DNA of 64,000 nt from Actinoallomurus soli. Its GTDB lineage: Bacteria; Actinomycetota; Actinomycetes; Streptosporangiales; Streptosporangiaceae. The stretch's first letter is position 1. Each line of letters opens with the position of its first letter. Location of the stretch: the NCBI RefSeq assembly GCF_024055715.1, contig NZ_JAMXMV010000013.1, forward strand, positions 1-64,000, given 5' to 3'. The notes under the pieces were generated by a model. The model saw only the letters and a program-made list of their open reading frames with translations, was not told the DNA's origin and searched no databases. This document shows positions 43,090 through 55,947 of this stretch, piece after piece. Position numbers and translations under genes: made by a program.

Positions 43090-43829
43090 TGGTCACGCGG
43101 ATGCTCTTCGCCGCCCTGCTCGGCGCCGTCATCGGCGTCGCGGAGCTGGTGGGGCGCTACCAGGACAAGCCCGCGGCGGCGGTCTTCTGCCCCTCCGGGA
43201 TGCTGTACGTCATCGTCAACGCGTCCGCCTCGACGCTGGCCCTCATCCTGGCCGAGTCGATGGGCTGGCGCTTCGCGCTGCCCGCCGGCGCTCCGCCCAT
43301 CGGCGCGGACGTCGCGCAGGTCATGGCGGCCGCGATCGGCTCGGCCGCGGTGTTCCGCTCCTCCTTCATGATCGCCCAGGACAAGGGCATCAGCATCGGC
43401 CCGATCCTCCTCCTGGCCGGCCTGCTGAAGATCGTCGACGCCGCGATGGACCGCAAGCGGGCGCTCAGCCGGCTCGCCGGCAACGACCTGAACGGGCTGT
43501 CCTTCGCCCGCGACCACGCCGCCCTGGCCGAGCTGTGCAGCCACGCCCTGCGGCGGTACGACCTGGCCGAGGCGCAGCGGCTCGGCGAACTCGCCGCCGA
43601 CCTGCGAGCACGCGACGACCTCACCGACGCCGACAAGCTGGACTGCTTCGGCCTGGAGCTGAGCCGGCTCGTCGGCGAGCGGGCGCTGCGCAGGGCCGCC
43701 GACCGGCTGCGGGACCGGCCGACCCTTGAGGAGGTGGCGGTAACCGTCGAGGATGTCCAGGAGGTGGAGACCGACTTCACCTCGCGCCTGGGGGGCGGGA
43801 GACGGCTGGCGCGCCGTCCGGAATACTGA
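43089..43829 (+). CDS. membrane protein of unknown function
   Basis: This 246-aa protein starts at GTG 43089 (GAGGGGG upstream). The N-terminal ~130 residues hold about four hydrophobic segments (MLFAALLGAVIGVAELVGRY, MLYVIVNASASTLALILAES and others). A second, soluble half follows from about residue 115 with many charged helices and several DLxxxDxLxCFGLELSR-type patterns. I recognise no family. It is coupled to the 67-aa gene and ends 34 bp before the hemolysin III family gene. Confidence 0.75.
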   Translation: MVTRMLFAALLGAVIGVAELVGRYQDKPAAAVFCPSGMLYVIVNASASTLALILAESMGWRFALPAGAPPIGADVAQVMAAAIGSAAVFRSSFMIAQDKGISIGPILLLAGLLKIVDAAMDRKRALSRLAGNDLNGLSFARDHAALAELCSHALRRYDLAEAQRLGELAADLRARDDLTDADKLDCFGLELSRLVGERALRRAADRLRDRPTLEEVAVTVEDVQEVETDFTSRLGGGRRLARRPEY

Positions 43830-43863
43830 GCCCCGGGAAGTCGTCGCACACGAAGGAGGGCTC

Positions 43864-44538
43864 ATGGGGGGACCGGCGGCACGCGTGGGGGAGTTCGCAC
43901 AGTCGGTCAAGCCGCGCCTGCGCGGATGGCTGCACGCCGGCGCCTTCCCGGCCGCCCTCATCGGCGGCATCGTCCTGGTCGCCCTGGGCCCGACCCTGGC
44001 GGCGCGGCTGGCCGCCGCGGTGTACGCCGTGACGTCGGCGCTGCTGTTCGGCATCTCGGCGCTCTACCACCGGGGCCACTGGTCCGCGCGCGGCGAGGCG
44101 GTGCTGCGCCGGTTCGACCACGCCAACATCTACCTGATCATCGCCGGCACCTACACGCCGTTCGCGCTGCTGGCCCTGCACGGCACGGCGCGCACCGTGG
44201 TGCTGTCGGTGATCTGGTCGGGCGCCGCCGCGGGCGTGCTGTTCCGTATCGCCTGGGTGCGCGCGCCGCGCTGGCTCTACACCGCGCTGTACGTCGGCCT
44301 CGGCTGGGTGGCGGCGGGCTTCATGCCGCAGCTGCTGCACGGCGCCGGACCGGCGGCGCTCATCCTGGTGTGCGTCGGCGGTCTGCTCTACAGCATGGGC
44401 GGCCTGGTGTACGGCCTGCGACGTCCGGACCCCTCACCCCGCTGGTTCGGCTTCCACGAGGTGTTCCACGCCTTCACGATCGCCGCGTACGTCGCGCAGT
44501 ACATCGCGGTGTCGTTCGTCGTCTACCGCGCCGCCTGA
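43864..44538 (+). CDS. hemolysin III/PAQR-family membrane protein
   Basis: This 224-aa integral membrane protein has about seven hydrophobic segments. The family's histidine-centred motifs are visible: ISALYHRGHW near residue 62, RRFDHANIYLIIAGTYTP near residue 80 and FGFHEVFHAFTIAAYVAQY near residue 200. They probably bind zinc as in PAQR hydrolases. GGAGG precedes the ATG at 43864. The name hemolysin is historical; most family members likely act in membrane lipid homeostasis. Confidence 0.9.
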   Translation: MGGPAARVGEFAQSVKPRLRGWLHAGAFPAALIGGIVLVALGPTLAARLAAAVYAVTSALLFGISALYHRGHWSARGEAVLRRFDHANIYLIIAGTYTPFALLALHGTARTVVLSVIWSGAAAGVLFRIAWVRAPRWLYTALYVGLGWVAAGFMPQLLHGAGPAALILVCVGGLLYSMGGLVYGLRRPDPSPRWFGFHEVFHAFTIAAYVAQYIAVSFVVYRAA

Positions 44539-44544
44539 GCGTCC

Positions 44545-44870
44545 GGCCGGGTCGGTACACCGACACACCGTACGCGCTGAGCGGTTTGGCGATCGGCTCG
44601 AAGTACGACACGCCTCCGGCGGCGCAGTCGCCGCTGAGGCCCGACAGGACGCCCAGTACCGTGCCGCCGTCGTACAACGGGGCGTCGGTGTCGCCGGCAG
44701 ACCGGATCGCCACCGGTCACCTCCGTGGCGAGCGGCGCGGCCGGAACGGGCCCGTGCGGGACGTGTGACGCCGCGTGCGCGGCGGGAGCTCCGAGCAGGA
44801 GGCCCGCGACCAGGCCGGTCGTCATGCCGCACCGGCGAGCGCGGCGTGACGCGGTGCGCTGAAGCCTCAT
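44545..44870 (-). pseudogene. remnant of a secreted S1-family serine protease
   Basis: A good start (GGAGG then ATG 44870) and signal peptide (CGMTTGLVAGLLLGAPAAHA) lead into a short propeptide-like stretch ending PLATEVTGGD. The rest is in another frame: SAGDTDAPLYDGGTVLGVLS followed by GDCAAGGVSYFEPIAKPLSAYGV, which matches the C-terminus of streptogrisin-like proteases. The body of the enzyme is missing, a frameshift separates the parts, and the GDSG serine motif reads GDTD. It is convergent with the hemolysin III gene. Confidence 0.75.
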
Positions 44871-45122
44871 CCCGGCCTCCTCGGCGGTTCCGGGCGCGGG
44901 GGCACGCCCGCCGATGATCGGTTCCGGCGGAGGGAGGCTCCTGACAGGAGCCCACTCGCCGGTTGACCGACAGTGTGAACACCGGTCGCCCGGCCCACGA
45001 GCCGGACGGATGACCGGGTACGGTCGGACACGGGAGGCCGTTGCCCCGCCTCCGGCGGCGAGATCCCGGGCGGGCCGGGACCGTGTCGGCCGGACGCGCG
45101 CAGGGCAATATCGTTACTGCTC
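44871..45122. other. divergent promoter region of the protease remnant and lpdA
   Basis: This 252-bp gap holds no gene. TATCGT at 45109-45114 lies 8 nt before the lpdA ATG and may be its -10 for a leaderless transcript. No operator or hairpin stands out. Confidence 0.4.
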
Positions 45123-46508
<1,386 letters not shown>

Positions 46509-46537
46509 GGCGTCGCCCGGCGGCCCGTGACGGGCGC

Positions 46538-46580
46538 CGAGGCGGCCGGCCGCGGGCACGCTCCCGCGGCCGGCCTCGGA
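46538..46580. terminator. terminator hairpin between lpdA and the PHP gene
   Basis: A 12-bp perfect stem GCCGGCCGCGGG (46545-46556) / CCCGCGGCCGGC (46563-46574) with a CACGCT loop is extended by outer CCGAG/CTCGG pairs. It lies between two convergent genes. Confidence 0.75.
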
Positions 46581-46597
46581 GCGGCCGGGCGGCCGCG

Positions 46598-48226
46598 TCA
46601 GGAGCCGGAGCGCCGCAGGAAGATCGGATTGGTCAGGGCCGCCATCGGGCCCCACATCAGGTTCGGGCCCATGGTGTTGCCCTTGCCGGGGGTGCCGTCG
46701 GCCATCGGATGGCGCACCTCCGCCCGCACGTACGCGGCCAGCGACGTGGTCGTCCGCCAGACGACGCCGCCCGAGCCGGAGGCGGGCAGCGACTCCTGAT
46801 GCAGCTGGCCCTCGTCGGTGATGAACCGGACGGTGCCGTTCGGCACGCCCTCGACGTCCAGCCGGACGTCGATCGGGGCGTCGGCGGGTGCGGTCAGCGT
46901 CCCGCCGATGCCGGCGCTCCGGCCGTCGCCGGCGGCGGTGAAGGTCAGCCGCACCGCCTGTGACTCGGCGATCCAGGACCGGCCCGCCCGCAGACCGCCC
47001 ATGAGGGCGTCGGTCGTGAGGTCGTCGGCGTACACGACGTTGTGCGGAAGCCCGATGACCTGGGGCTCGCTGTGCGCGTCGCTGTTGCCCATGGCCGGGA
47101 TCCAGCGCCTGCCCTTGCGCACCGCCTCGCCGAGCATGGCGTCCCAGGTGTCCACGGCGGACTCGTCGTCGTAGGTCCACGGACCGTTCCACACCTCGAC
47201 GAGGTCGGCGTCGTCGTAGCCGAACTTCCATTGGCAGGCGACGTAGGGGCAGTACGGGTGGGCGGGCACCACCAGCCCGCCCCCGCGCCGGACCTTCCGG
47301 GCGAAGCGGCCGAAGGCGTCGTCGCGGGAGCGGTACCTCCAGTCGATCCACTCTCCGGCCGGCAGGCCCAGGGCCAGCCAGTGGCCGTTCCGGGTGGTGA
47401 TCTCCTCGCCGGTGACGATGAGCAGGTCATCACCGGCGTACTGCCCCCAGACCCCGTGAGACGAGGAGGTGTTGTGGTCGGTGGACACCATGAAGTCCAG
47501 GCCCGCAGCCCGGGCGCCGGCCGCCACCTCGGCGGGCGACCTCCGGCCGTCGGAGTGCACCGTGTGCAGGTGCCCGTCTCCGCGGTACCACGCGCGGCCA
47601 CGGCCCTTGGCCCGCTTCGGCGGGTAGTCGGGCGTGAAGGCGGGCCCGGGCCGGCCGTACGTGAGCGTGATCCGCACCGTGTAGTCCATGCCCTGCGGCG
47701 CCACCTGGTACGGCCCCAGGACGACATGCCAGGTGCCGGGCCTGATCGGGCCGGGCAGGTAGCCGGGGGTGGCCTCGCCGTCGCTGATCTCGAAAGAGGT
47801 GCGGAAGCCCCCGGACCAGCCGCGGAAGCCCTTGCCGTCGAGCCCGGTGCCGCGCCCGTCGAAGATCCCGATGTCGCAGGAGTTCCCCGGAGTGCCGGCG
47901 GGGACCGGCGGCCTGTCATAGGAGTACTCGACGGCGATCTTCTGGACGCCCGCCGGGACCCGCACCGGGAGGTACACGAAGTCCGCCGCGCCGGTCTCGA
48001 GGTGCCCGGTCACGACCCGGGTCTCCTGACCGTCGCCGGCGGTGCCGGCGCCCGTGACGGCGGCGTCGGCACGGCCGCGGGTGAAGGAGATCGGCGCGAG
48101 CGTGAGGGCGGCCCCGGCGGCGGCCGCCATCAGCAGCCGGCGGCGGCCGACTCCTCCCGGAGCCGTGTCACCCGTCTCGGGAGTCGCAGGAGTGGAGTCG
48201 GGCTCAGGGTGTCCATCACGGCACAT
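46598..48226 (-). CDS. Tat-exported CehA/McbA-like PHP-domain metallohydrolase
   Basis: This 542-aa protein starts at ATG 48226 (GAGGA 5 nt upstream) and has a Tat-type signal VGRRRLLMAAAAGAALTLAP at about residues 28-47. An N-terminal beta-rich region precedes the PHP-type metal site RGDGHLHTVHSDGRRSPAEV (about residue 215) with MVSTDHNTSS, VPAHPYC and GNSDAH further on. CehA/McbA-family enzymes hydrolyse carbamates or phosphoesters. It probably acts outside the cell. The frame is open to 48286, but that start lacks a ribosome-binding site. Confidence 0.85.
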   Translation of the reverse strand: MCRDGHPEPDSTPATPETGDTAPGGVGRRRLLMAAAAGAALTLAPISFTRGRADAAVTGAGTAGDGQETRVVTGHLETGAADFVYLPVRVPAGVQKIAVEYSYDRPPVPAGTPGNSCDIGIFDGRGTGLDGKGFRGWSGGFRTSFEISDGEATPGYLPGPIRPGTWHVVLGPYQVAPQGMDYTVRITLTYGRPGPAFTPDYPPKRAKGRGRAWYRGDGHLHTVHSDGRRSPAEVAAGARAAGLDFMVSTDHNTSSSHGVWGQYAGDDLLIVTGEEITTRNGHWLALGLPAGEWIDWRYRSRDDAFGRFARKVRRGGGLVVPAHPYCPYVACQWKFGYDDADLVEVWNGPWTYDDESAVDTWDAMLGEAVRKGRRWIPAMGNSDAHSEPQVIGLPHNVVYADDLTTDALMGGLRAGRSWIAESQAVRLTFTAAGDGRSAGIGGTLTAPADAPIDVRLDVEGVPNGTVRFITDEGQLHQESLPASGSGGVVWRTTTSLAAYVRAEVRHPMADGTPGKGNTMGPNLMWGPMAALTNPIFLRRSGS

Positions 48227-48467
48227 GGCGTCCTCATCGGTCGGCGAAGGGCGGCTGTGGATACGGCGCCGGGGCGGAATCCTCATGGATCCGTCCTAAT
48301 GCCGAGTGATCGTCGCGTGAACTACTCCGGATCATCCGCGTGCGACCGGCTTCGGCCAGGCCGGCGATCCGATTGGCCGCGCGCGGGCGTACGTCACCGG
48401 GCGGCCCACCACCGGCAACCCGCCGTCCGTCGAACCCGCCGCCAGATCTTGATACTCTCGGTCTCAC

Positions 48468-48538
48468 CGGCCGAGAGGCGCTGCAACGGGTTTCACGCCC
48501 GCCACGCTCGGCCGCCAGCGATGTTCACAAGGGCGCCT
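48468..48538 (+). ncRNA. S-adenosylhomocysteine (SAH) riboswitch upstream of metH
   Basis: The leader folds as the SAH riboswitch. An 8-bp outer stem CGGCCGAG (48468-48475) / CTCGGCCG (48507-48514) encloses a CGGG/CCCG hairpin (48487-48490/48498-48501), and the AGGCGCTGCAACG core is present. AGGCGC (48476-48481) pairs with GCGCCT (48533-48538) to make the long-range pseudoknot. The pseudoknot ends 9 nt before the metH ribosome-binding site (GGGAGG, 48548). SAH riboswitches are known to turn on methyl-cycle genes when SAH accumulates. Confidence 0.85.
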
Positions 48539-48560
48539 CCCAGCAACGGGAGGTGGTCCA

Positions 48561-52205
<3,645 letters not shown>

Positions 52206-52227
52206 GGCCTTCGTCGTTTCTCGCCCC

Positions 52228-52266
52228 GCCGCCCCGCCCGCCCTCGATGAGGGAGGGCGGGGCGGC
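52228..52266. terminator. terminator hairpin after metH
   Basis: A 12-bp perfect stem GCCGCCCCGCCC (52228-52239) / GGGCGGGGCGGC (52255-52266) with further CCCTC/GAGGG pairs inside lies 23 bp after the metH stop and before the convergent secreted-protein gene. Confidence 0.8.
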
Positions 52267-52361
52267 AGGCGACGAGCCGCTTCTCGCGTCTACCCGGCCT
52301 CGGCCGGCGGGCGTGGCCGGAGCCGGGCGCCGCGAGCGTCTGCGGTCAGCGAAGGTGCGGA

Positions 52362-52706
52362 TCAGTCATCCAGTCCGAAGGCCCGCTGACGCTCGTTCTC
52401 GCGCTGGTTCTGGAACTCGTTCTGGCGCTCGTTCTGCGCCTGGCCGTTCCGCGCGATGGCGACGTTGTTGTTCCGGTTGCGGATCCGGATCGGGATGTAG
52501 TTCCAGAGGTTGTTGTTGTTCCAGTTGAAGCTCCTCTGGTTGTGGAAAGTCCGGAAATTGCTGGCGACGCGGGTGCAGCATCCGCCGCCCCATCCGCCAA
52601 AGCCGCCGCCGCCCCACCCACCGGCGGATGCGGGTGAACTGGTCAGCAGGGTCCCCGCGGCTGCGGCGAATACCAGGACGCCGGTAGCGCTTGTCTTCTT
52701 CAGCAC
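52362..52706 (-). CDS. Gly/Asn-rich small secreted protein A
   Basis: This 114-aa protein starts at GTG 52706 with AAGGAGA upstream. A signal peptide (LKKTSATGVLVFAAAAGTLL, then TSSPASA) precedes a glycine-tryptophan-rich stretch (GGWGGGGFGGWGGGCC). A core NWNNNNLWNYIPIRIRNRNN with NVAIARN follows, and the tail is Gln/Asn/Glu-rich (QNERQNEFQNQRENE). It is a paralogue of the gene at 53088; the shared motif is NNNxLxNxIPIRxxNRNNNVAIA. The Asn-rich, beta-prone core suggests a surface or self-assembling protein, loosely like chaplins, but I recognise no established family. Confidence 0.75.
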   Translation of the reverse strand: MLKKTSATGVLVFAAAAGTLLTSSPASAGGWGGGGFGGWGGGCCTRVASNFRTFHNQRSFNWNNNNLWNYIPIRIRNRNNNVAIARNGQAQNERQNEFQNQRENERQRAFGLDD

Positions 52707-53087
52707 GTCAGTCTCCTTATTGTCGGAACCGCACGATAGCCGTCGCGGACGGCGCTTTTCCGATATCGCGGACTGCGCCGCGATTCGTAACATTCCCCGC
52801 CGTAATCCGGACAAGACATGCGCCAGGTAAGATGGCGACAAAGACGTGGCGCAATGACTGCACGCATCAGCTTGTGGGGCGATCAGCTAGCCATTATGCG
52901 CATATTCCCCGACTATCCTCGCGGTTCGGACAAATCATCCGCGCGTCCGCGCGGGGGCGCGCCGGTGATCGTGTGCCTCGGGTGGGAGGCCGGCACCTGC
53001 CCGCTCGTTCCAGGGCGGGCAGGTGCGGGCCGTCGGCAGGCCGGCCGATCAGGTCGCGGCGACGCTCAGGGTCGGCCGTGGTGAGGG

Positions 53088-53435
53088 CTAGTCGTCGTCA
53101 TCGAGCCCGAACCCACCGGAGAACAGGCCGTCGCCTCCGAGACCGCGCCCTCCCTGCCTCTGGTTGTTGGTGGCGATGGCGACGTTGTTGTTCCGGTTGT
53201 GGACGCGGATGGGGATGAAGTTGGAAAGCTGATTGTTGTTGAAGTTGCTGTTCCTGCCCCAGCCGCCGCCACCCCAGCCGCCACCGCCCCAGCCACCGCC
53301 GCCCCAGCCACCGCAGCAGCCGCCCCAGCCACCGCCCCAGGCCGGGGCCTGTGCGGACGCGGGTGAGGCCGCCAGCAGGGCGCCCGCGGCGGTGGTGAGC
53401 ATCAGGATGCCGGTGGCGCAGGTCTTCTTCAGCAC
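53088..53435 (-). CDS. Gly/Asn-rich small secreted protein B
   Basis: This 115-aa paralogue of the preceding gene starts at GTG 53435 in the same context (AAGGAGACTGACGTG). The signal peptide is LKKTCATGILMLTTAAGALL, then AASPASA. A longer Gly-Trp repeat follows (GGWGGCCGGWGGGGWGGGGW), then the core NNNQLSNFIPIRVHNRNNN with VAIATNN and an acidic end GLDDDD. Upstream sequences of both genes are also related, so the duplication included promoter and 5' leader. Confidence 0.75.
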   Translation of the reverse strand: MLKKTCATGILMLTTAAGALLAASPASAQAPAWGGGWGGCCGGWGGGGWGGGGWGGGGWGRNSNFNNNQLSNFIPIRVHNRNNNVAIATNNQRQGGRGLGGDGLFSGGFGLDDDD

Positions 53436-53862
53436 GTCAGTCTCCTTCTAGTCGGTACCGCGCAGAACACCTTCCAGGCGGCACTTCCCGATTTTCGGGA
53501 CTGTACCGTGACTAATACCATTCCCCGTCTCATTCCGGACAAGACAACTGACAGGTAAGTAAGCAACAAAGGCAGAGGATATGGAATCGGACCTATCGGG
53601 CTGAATCGGGATATAGGCTGCTCCGGCTCCGGAGATGCACCGCGCCATCCTCCGACTAGCCCGATCAAATCGACGTTTATAGGGATATTCATGGACTTGC
53701 GGCTCCGTCGGGCAGCGGTCGAGCCGTCCTAGTGCCGTGTCAAGGGGGCGTCGGTCGCGGGAGGACCGTGTCGGCCGGTCCCGCCCTGGGGGTGAGCGGC
53801 TCGCCCGCGGCGTACGGCACCCGCGGCGGCGCGGTCGCCCGCGCCGCCGCGGTCGGCGTGCG
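53436..53862. other. leader of secreted protein B and gene-free region
   Basis: Positions 53436-53570 resemble the leader of the paralogue (52707-52830), sharing the ribosome-binding site region, a short hairpin CCCGATTTTCGGG at about 53487, and TCCGGACAAGACA with CAGGTAAG. The rest (53571-53862) shows no gene I can support. Confidence 0.5.
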
Positions 53863-54033
53863 TCAGTGCTCGCGCTTGGGCAGCATCCGCTTGACCGCCA
53901 GGGCCGCGGAAACCAGGGTGAAGGCCGCCAGGCCGATCCACACCGCCTGCATGCCGAGCCAGGGCGCGGTCACCGCCGCGCCGCCGAAGCCGGCGGCGAC
54001 GCCTCCCACGGGATTGTTGTACACCGTCACCAT
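53863..54033 (-). CDS. 56-aa single-pass membrane protein coupled to the GT2 gene
   Basis: This small protein starts at ATG 54033 with AAGGAAAGGA upstream. The sequence holds one long hydrophobic segment (MQAVWIGLAAFTLVSAALAV) and a basic C-terminus KRMLPKREH. The start overlaps the end of the glycosyltransferase gene (ATGGTGA), so translation is coupled. The N-terminus VYNNPVGGVAAGFGGAAV is Gly/Ala-rich. It may be a small accessory subunit of the membrane glycosyltransferase. It was not found to match a known family. Confidence 0.65.
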   Translation of the reverse strand: MVTVYNNPVGGVAAGFGGAAVTAPWLGMQAVWIGLAAFTLVSAALAVKRMLPKREH

Positions 54034-55070
54034 TTCCTTTCCTTGCGCCAGGCAGCCTCCCAGAACGCCTTGGCCTGAACGAACTGCAGAAACACGTCGA
54101 AGACCATCTCGACGAGAAGGAGCGCGGCGATGGCCATCTGGGCCGGCCCTCGGCGCCGTACGGTGACCACGCGTTCGGCCATGAACACGACGGTCACCGC
54201 CGTCCATACGGGGCTCAGGCGGATCCCGCCGAACCGGATGAGGGAGTACGCGACCGTCCCCAGGTAGGTGAAGGTCACGATGATCCCGATCAGGGACAGC
54301 AACTGGCGGCCCCAGTAGGGGCGGGTGACGGGGGTCCACCCGTAGTCGACGAGATTCTCCAGCGCGCCGCGCTTCCAGCGGAGCCGCTGCCTGCCCAGGT
54401 CGCGCCAAGTGGGCATCACCTCGGTGGTCAGGGTGCATTCGGGCGGGCACAGGATCCGCAGGCCAAGGTGCAGGATCGCCAGGGTCAGCTCGTTGTCCTC
54501 GGTCAGGACCCGCACGTCGTAGACCTGGTCCCGGCCCGGGAGCCGGCCGCACGCGCGCGCGGTGACGATCTCCTGAAGGGTCAGGGCGCGGAAGAGGGTG
54601 GCGGTTCCGGTCAGGACGAGCGCCTTGCCGCTGAGCCTGCGTACGTCCCGGGCGTACCGCGCGTACTCGTTGCGCTGGAACATCCCGACCAGACCGCCGC
54701 CGGGCTTGCCGGTGAAGGTGCCGCCGACCGCGGCGTACCGTCCGGTCGAAAGATACTCGAGGCCGTGCTGGATGAAACCGGGATCCAGCGCGGAGTCGGC
54801 GTCCATGACGAGGATGACGTCGTCGAGGCCGAGCGCCGGAAGAAGCGGACTCAGGACCTGGTTGAGCGCTCCCGCCTTCTTGTGGCGGTTGCCGCGCGTG
54901 GCGACGACCTCCGCGCCGCAGAGCCGGGCGAAGGCCTCCGTCAGATCGGTGCAGTTGTCCGTGATCACGATGATCCGATCCGGTCGCCGTCTCTGGCGGC
55001 GGAGCGATGAGATCGTCTCTGGGATCTGGTCGGCCTCGTTGTGGGCGGGGATCAGCACCGTCACCCTCAT
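54027..55070 (-). CDS. family 2 glycosyltransferase, polysaccharide-synthase type
   Basis: This 347-aa processive-type GT2 has a cytoplasmic catalytic domain with VLIPAHNEADQIPETISSLR, the UDP-sugar aspartates in ITDNCTD and VMDADSALD, TEDNEL, and the QRLRW-like motif LGRQRLRWKRG (about residue 235), followed by three to four C-terminal membrane helices. It resembles NodC/cellulose- and hyaluronan-type synthases. The ATG at 55070 begins the catalytic fold; the frame is open to a TTG at 55178 with an Arg-rich extension, and neither has a strong Shine-Dalgarno. The product is probably a surface polysaccharide. Confidence 0.87.
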   Translation of the reverse strand: MRVTVLIPAHNEADQIPETISSLRRQRRRPDRIIVITDNCTDLTEAFARLCGAEVVATRGNRHKKAGALNQVLSPLLPALGLDDVILVMDADSALDPGFIQHGLEYLSTGRYAAVGGTFTGKPGGGLVGMFQRNEYARYARDVRRLSGKALVLTGTATLFRALTLQEIVTARACGRLPGRDQVYDVRVLTEDNELTLAILHLGLRILCPPECTLTTEVMPTWRDLGRQRLRWKRGALENLVDYGWTPVTRPYWGRQLLSLIGIIVTFTYLGTVAYSLIRFGGIRLSPVWTAVTVVFMAERVVTVRRRGPAQMAIAALLLVEMVFDVFLQFVQAKAFWEAAWRKERKW

Positions 55071-55284
55071 CCGGGCCGGGTGGGAAGGGGGAAGGCTGCG
55101 CCGTCCGTCCCGGTCACGCCGTCGGCGGATGACGGGGGACGGCCGGACGGAAGGGGTGGGAGAACGCGTCAGAGACAAGGAGGAACCGCGCCGTTTGGTG
55201 GGGAAACGTCTAGATTATGACGTTGTCGTTGCTTGAAAGGTTTACCATCCGTCACGAACGAACCGGAAGGGACCAAGGGCCTCA

Positions 55285-55920
55285 ATGGAACGCTCCGGGC
55301 GATGGACGGTGCGCCGCGCTCTCGCCATCCTCGCGGTGCTCCTCGCGGCGGGCGCCGCGACGACGATCCTGCTGACCCGCGCGGTTCGCAGCGGCCGGCA
55401 GGGCGCCCCGCTGCCGCCGCCCGCGGCCGCGCGTCCGTCGGCGCCGGTGTCGCCGCCCGCCCGTCCGCTACGGGCCTCGCCGCCGGTACGCCTGGAGATC
55501 CCCCGGATCGGCGTCGACGCGGCCGTCATGTCCCTCGGCCTCAACCCCGATCGCTCCCTGGAGGTGCCGCCGCTCTCCCGAGCGCAGGAGGCGGGCTGGT
55601 ACCGCCTCGGTCCCGTTCCGGGCGCCACCGGCGCCGCCGTGATCGCCGGGCACGTCGACACGACCCGCGGGCCCGCGGTGTTCTTCCGGCTGGGGGCGCT
55701 GCGGCCCGGGGACGTCGTCCGCGTCGGCCGTCGCGACGGAACGACGGCGACCTTCCGCGTCGACTCGGTCGAGGCCGTCCCCAAGACCGCATTCCCGACA
55801 CAGAAGGTGTACGGGCGCGTCGGATACCCGGCGCTCCGGCTCATCACCTGCGGGGGAACGTTCGACCACGGCACCGGTCACTACGACGACAACGTCATCG
55901 TCTACGGCCATCTGATCTGA
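55285..55920 (+). CDS. class F-like sortase
   Basis: This 211-aa sortase has an N-terminal membrane anchor (ALAILAVLLAAGAATTILLT), a Pro/Ala-rich linker and a beta-barrel domain with LEIPRIGVDAAVMSLG, the catalytic histidine in VIAGHVDTTRGPAVFF (about residue 130) and the cysteine in LITCGGTFD (about residue 190). The C-terminal part HGTGHYDDNVIVYGHLI contains no arginine after the cysteine, where sortases normally have one. It is divergent from the glycosyltransferase gene and may anchor surface proteins; no clear LPxTG substrate is visible in the window. Confidence 0.85.
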   Translation: MERSGRWTVRRALAILAVLLAAGAATTILLTRAVRSGRQGAPLPPPAAARPSAPVSPPARPLRASPPVRLEIPRIGVDAAVMSLGLNPDRSLEVPPLSRAQEAGWYRLGPVPGATGAAVIAGHVDTTRGPAVFFRLGALRPGDVVRVGRRDGTTATFRVDSVEAVPKTAFPTQKVYGRVGYPALRLITCGGTFDHGTGHYDDNVIVYGHLI

Positions 55921-55947
55921 CCGTCGGCCGGGGCCGCGGTACGCGGG

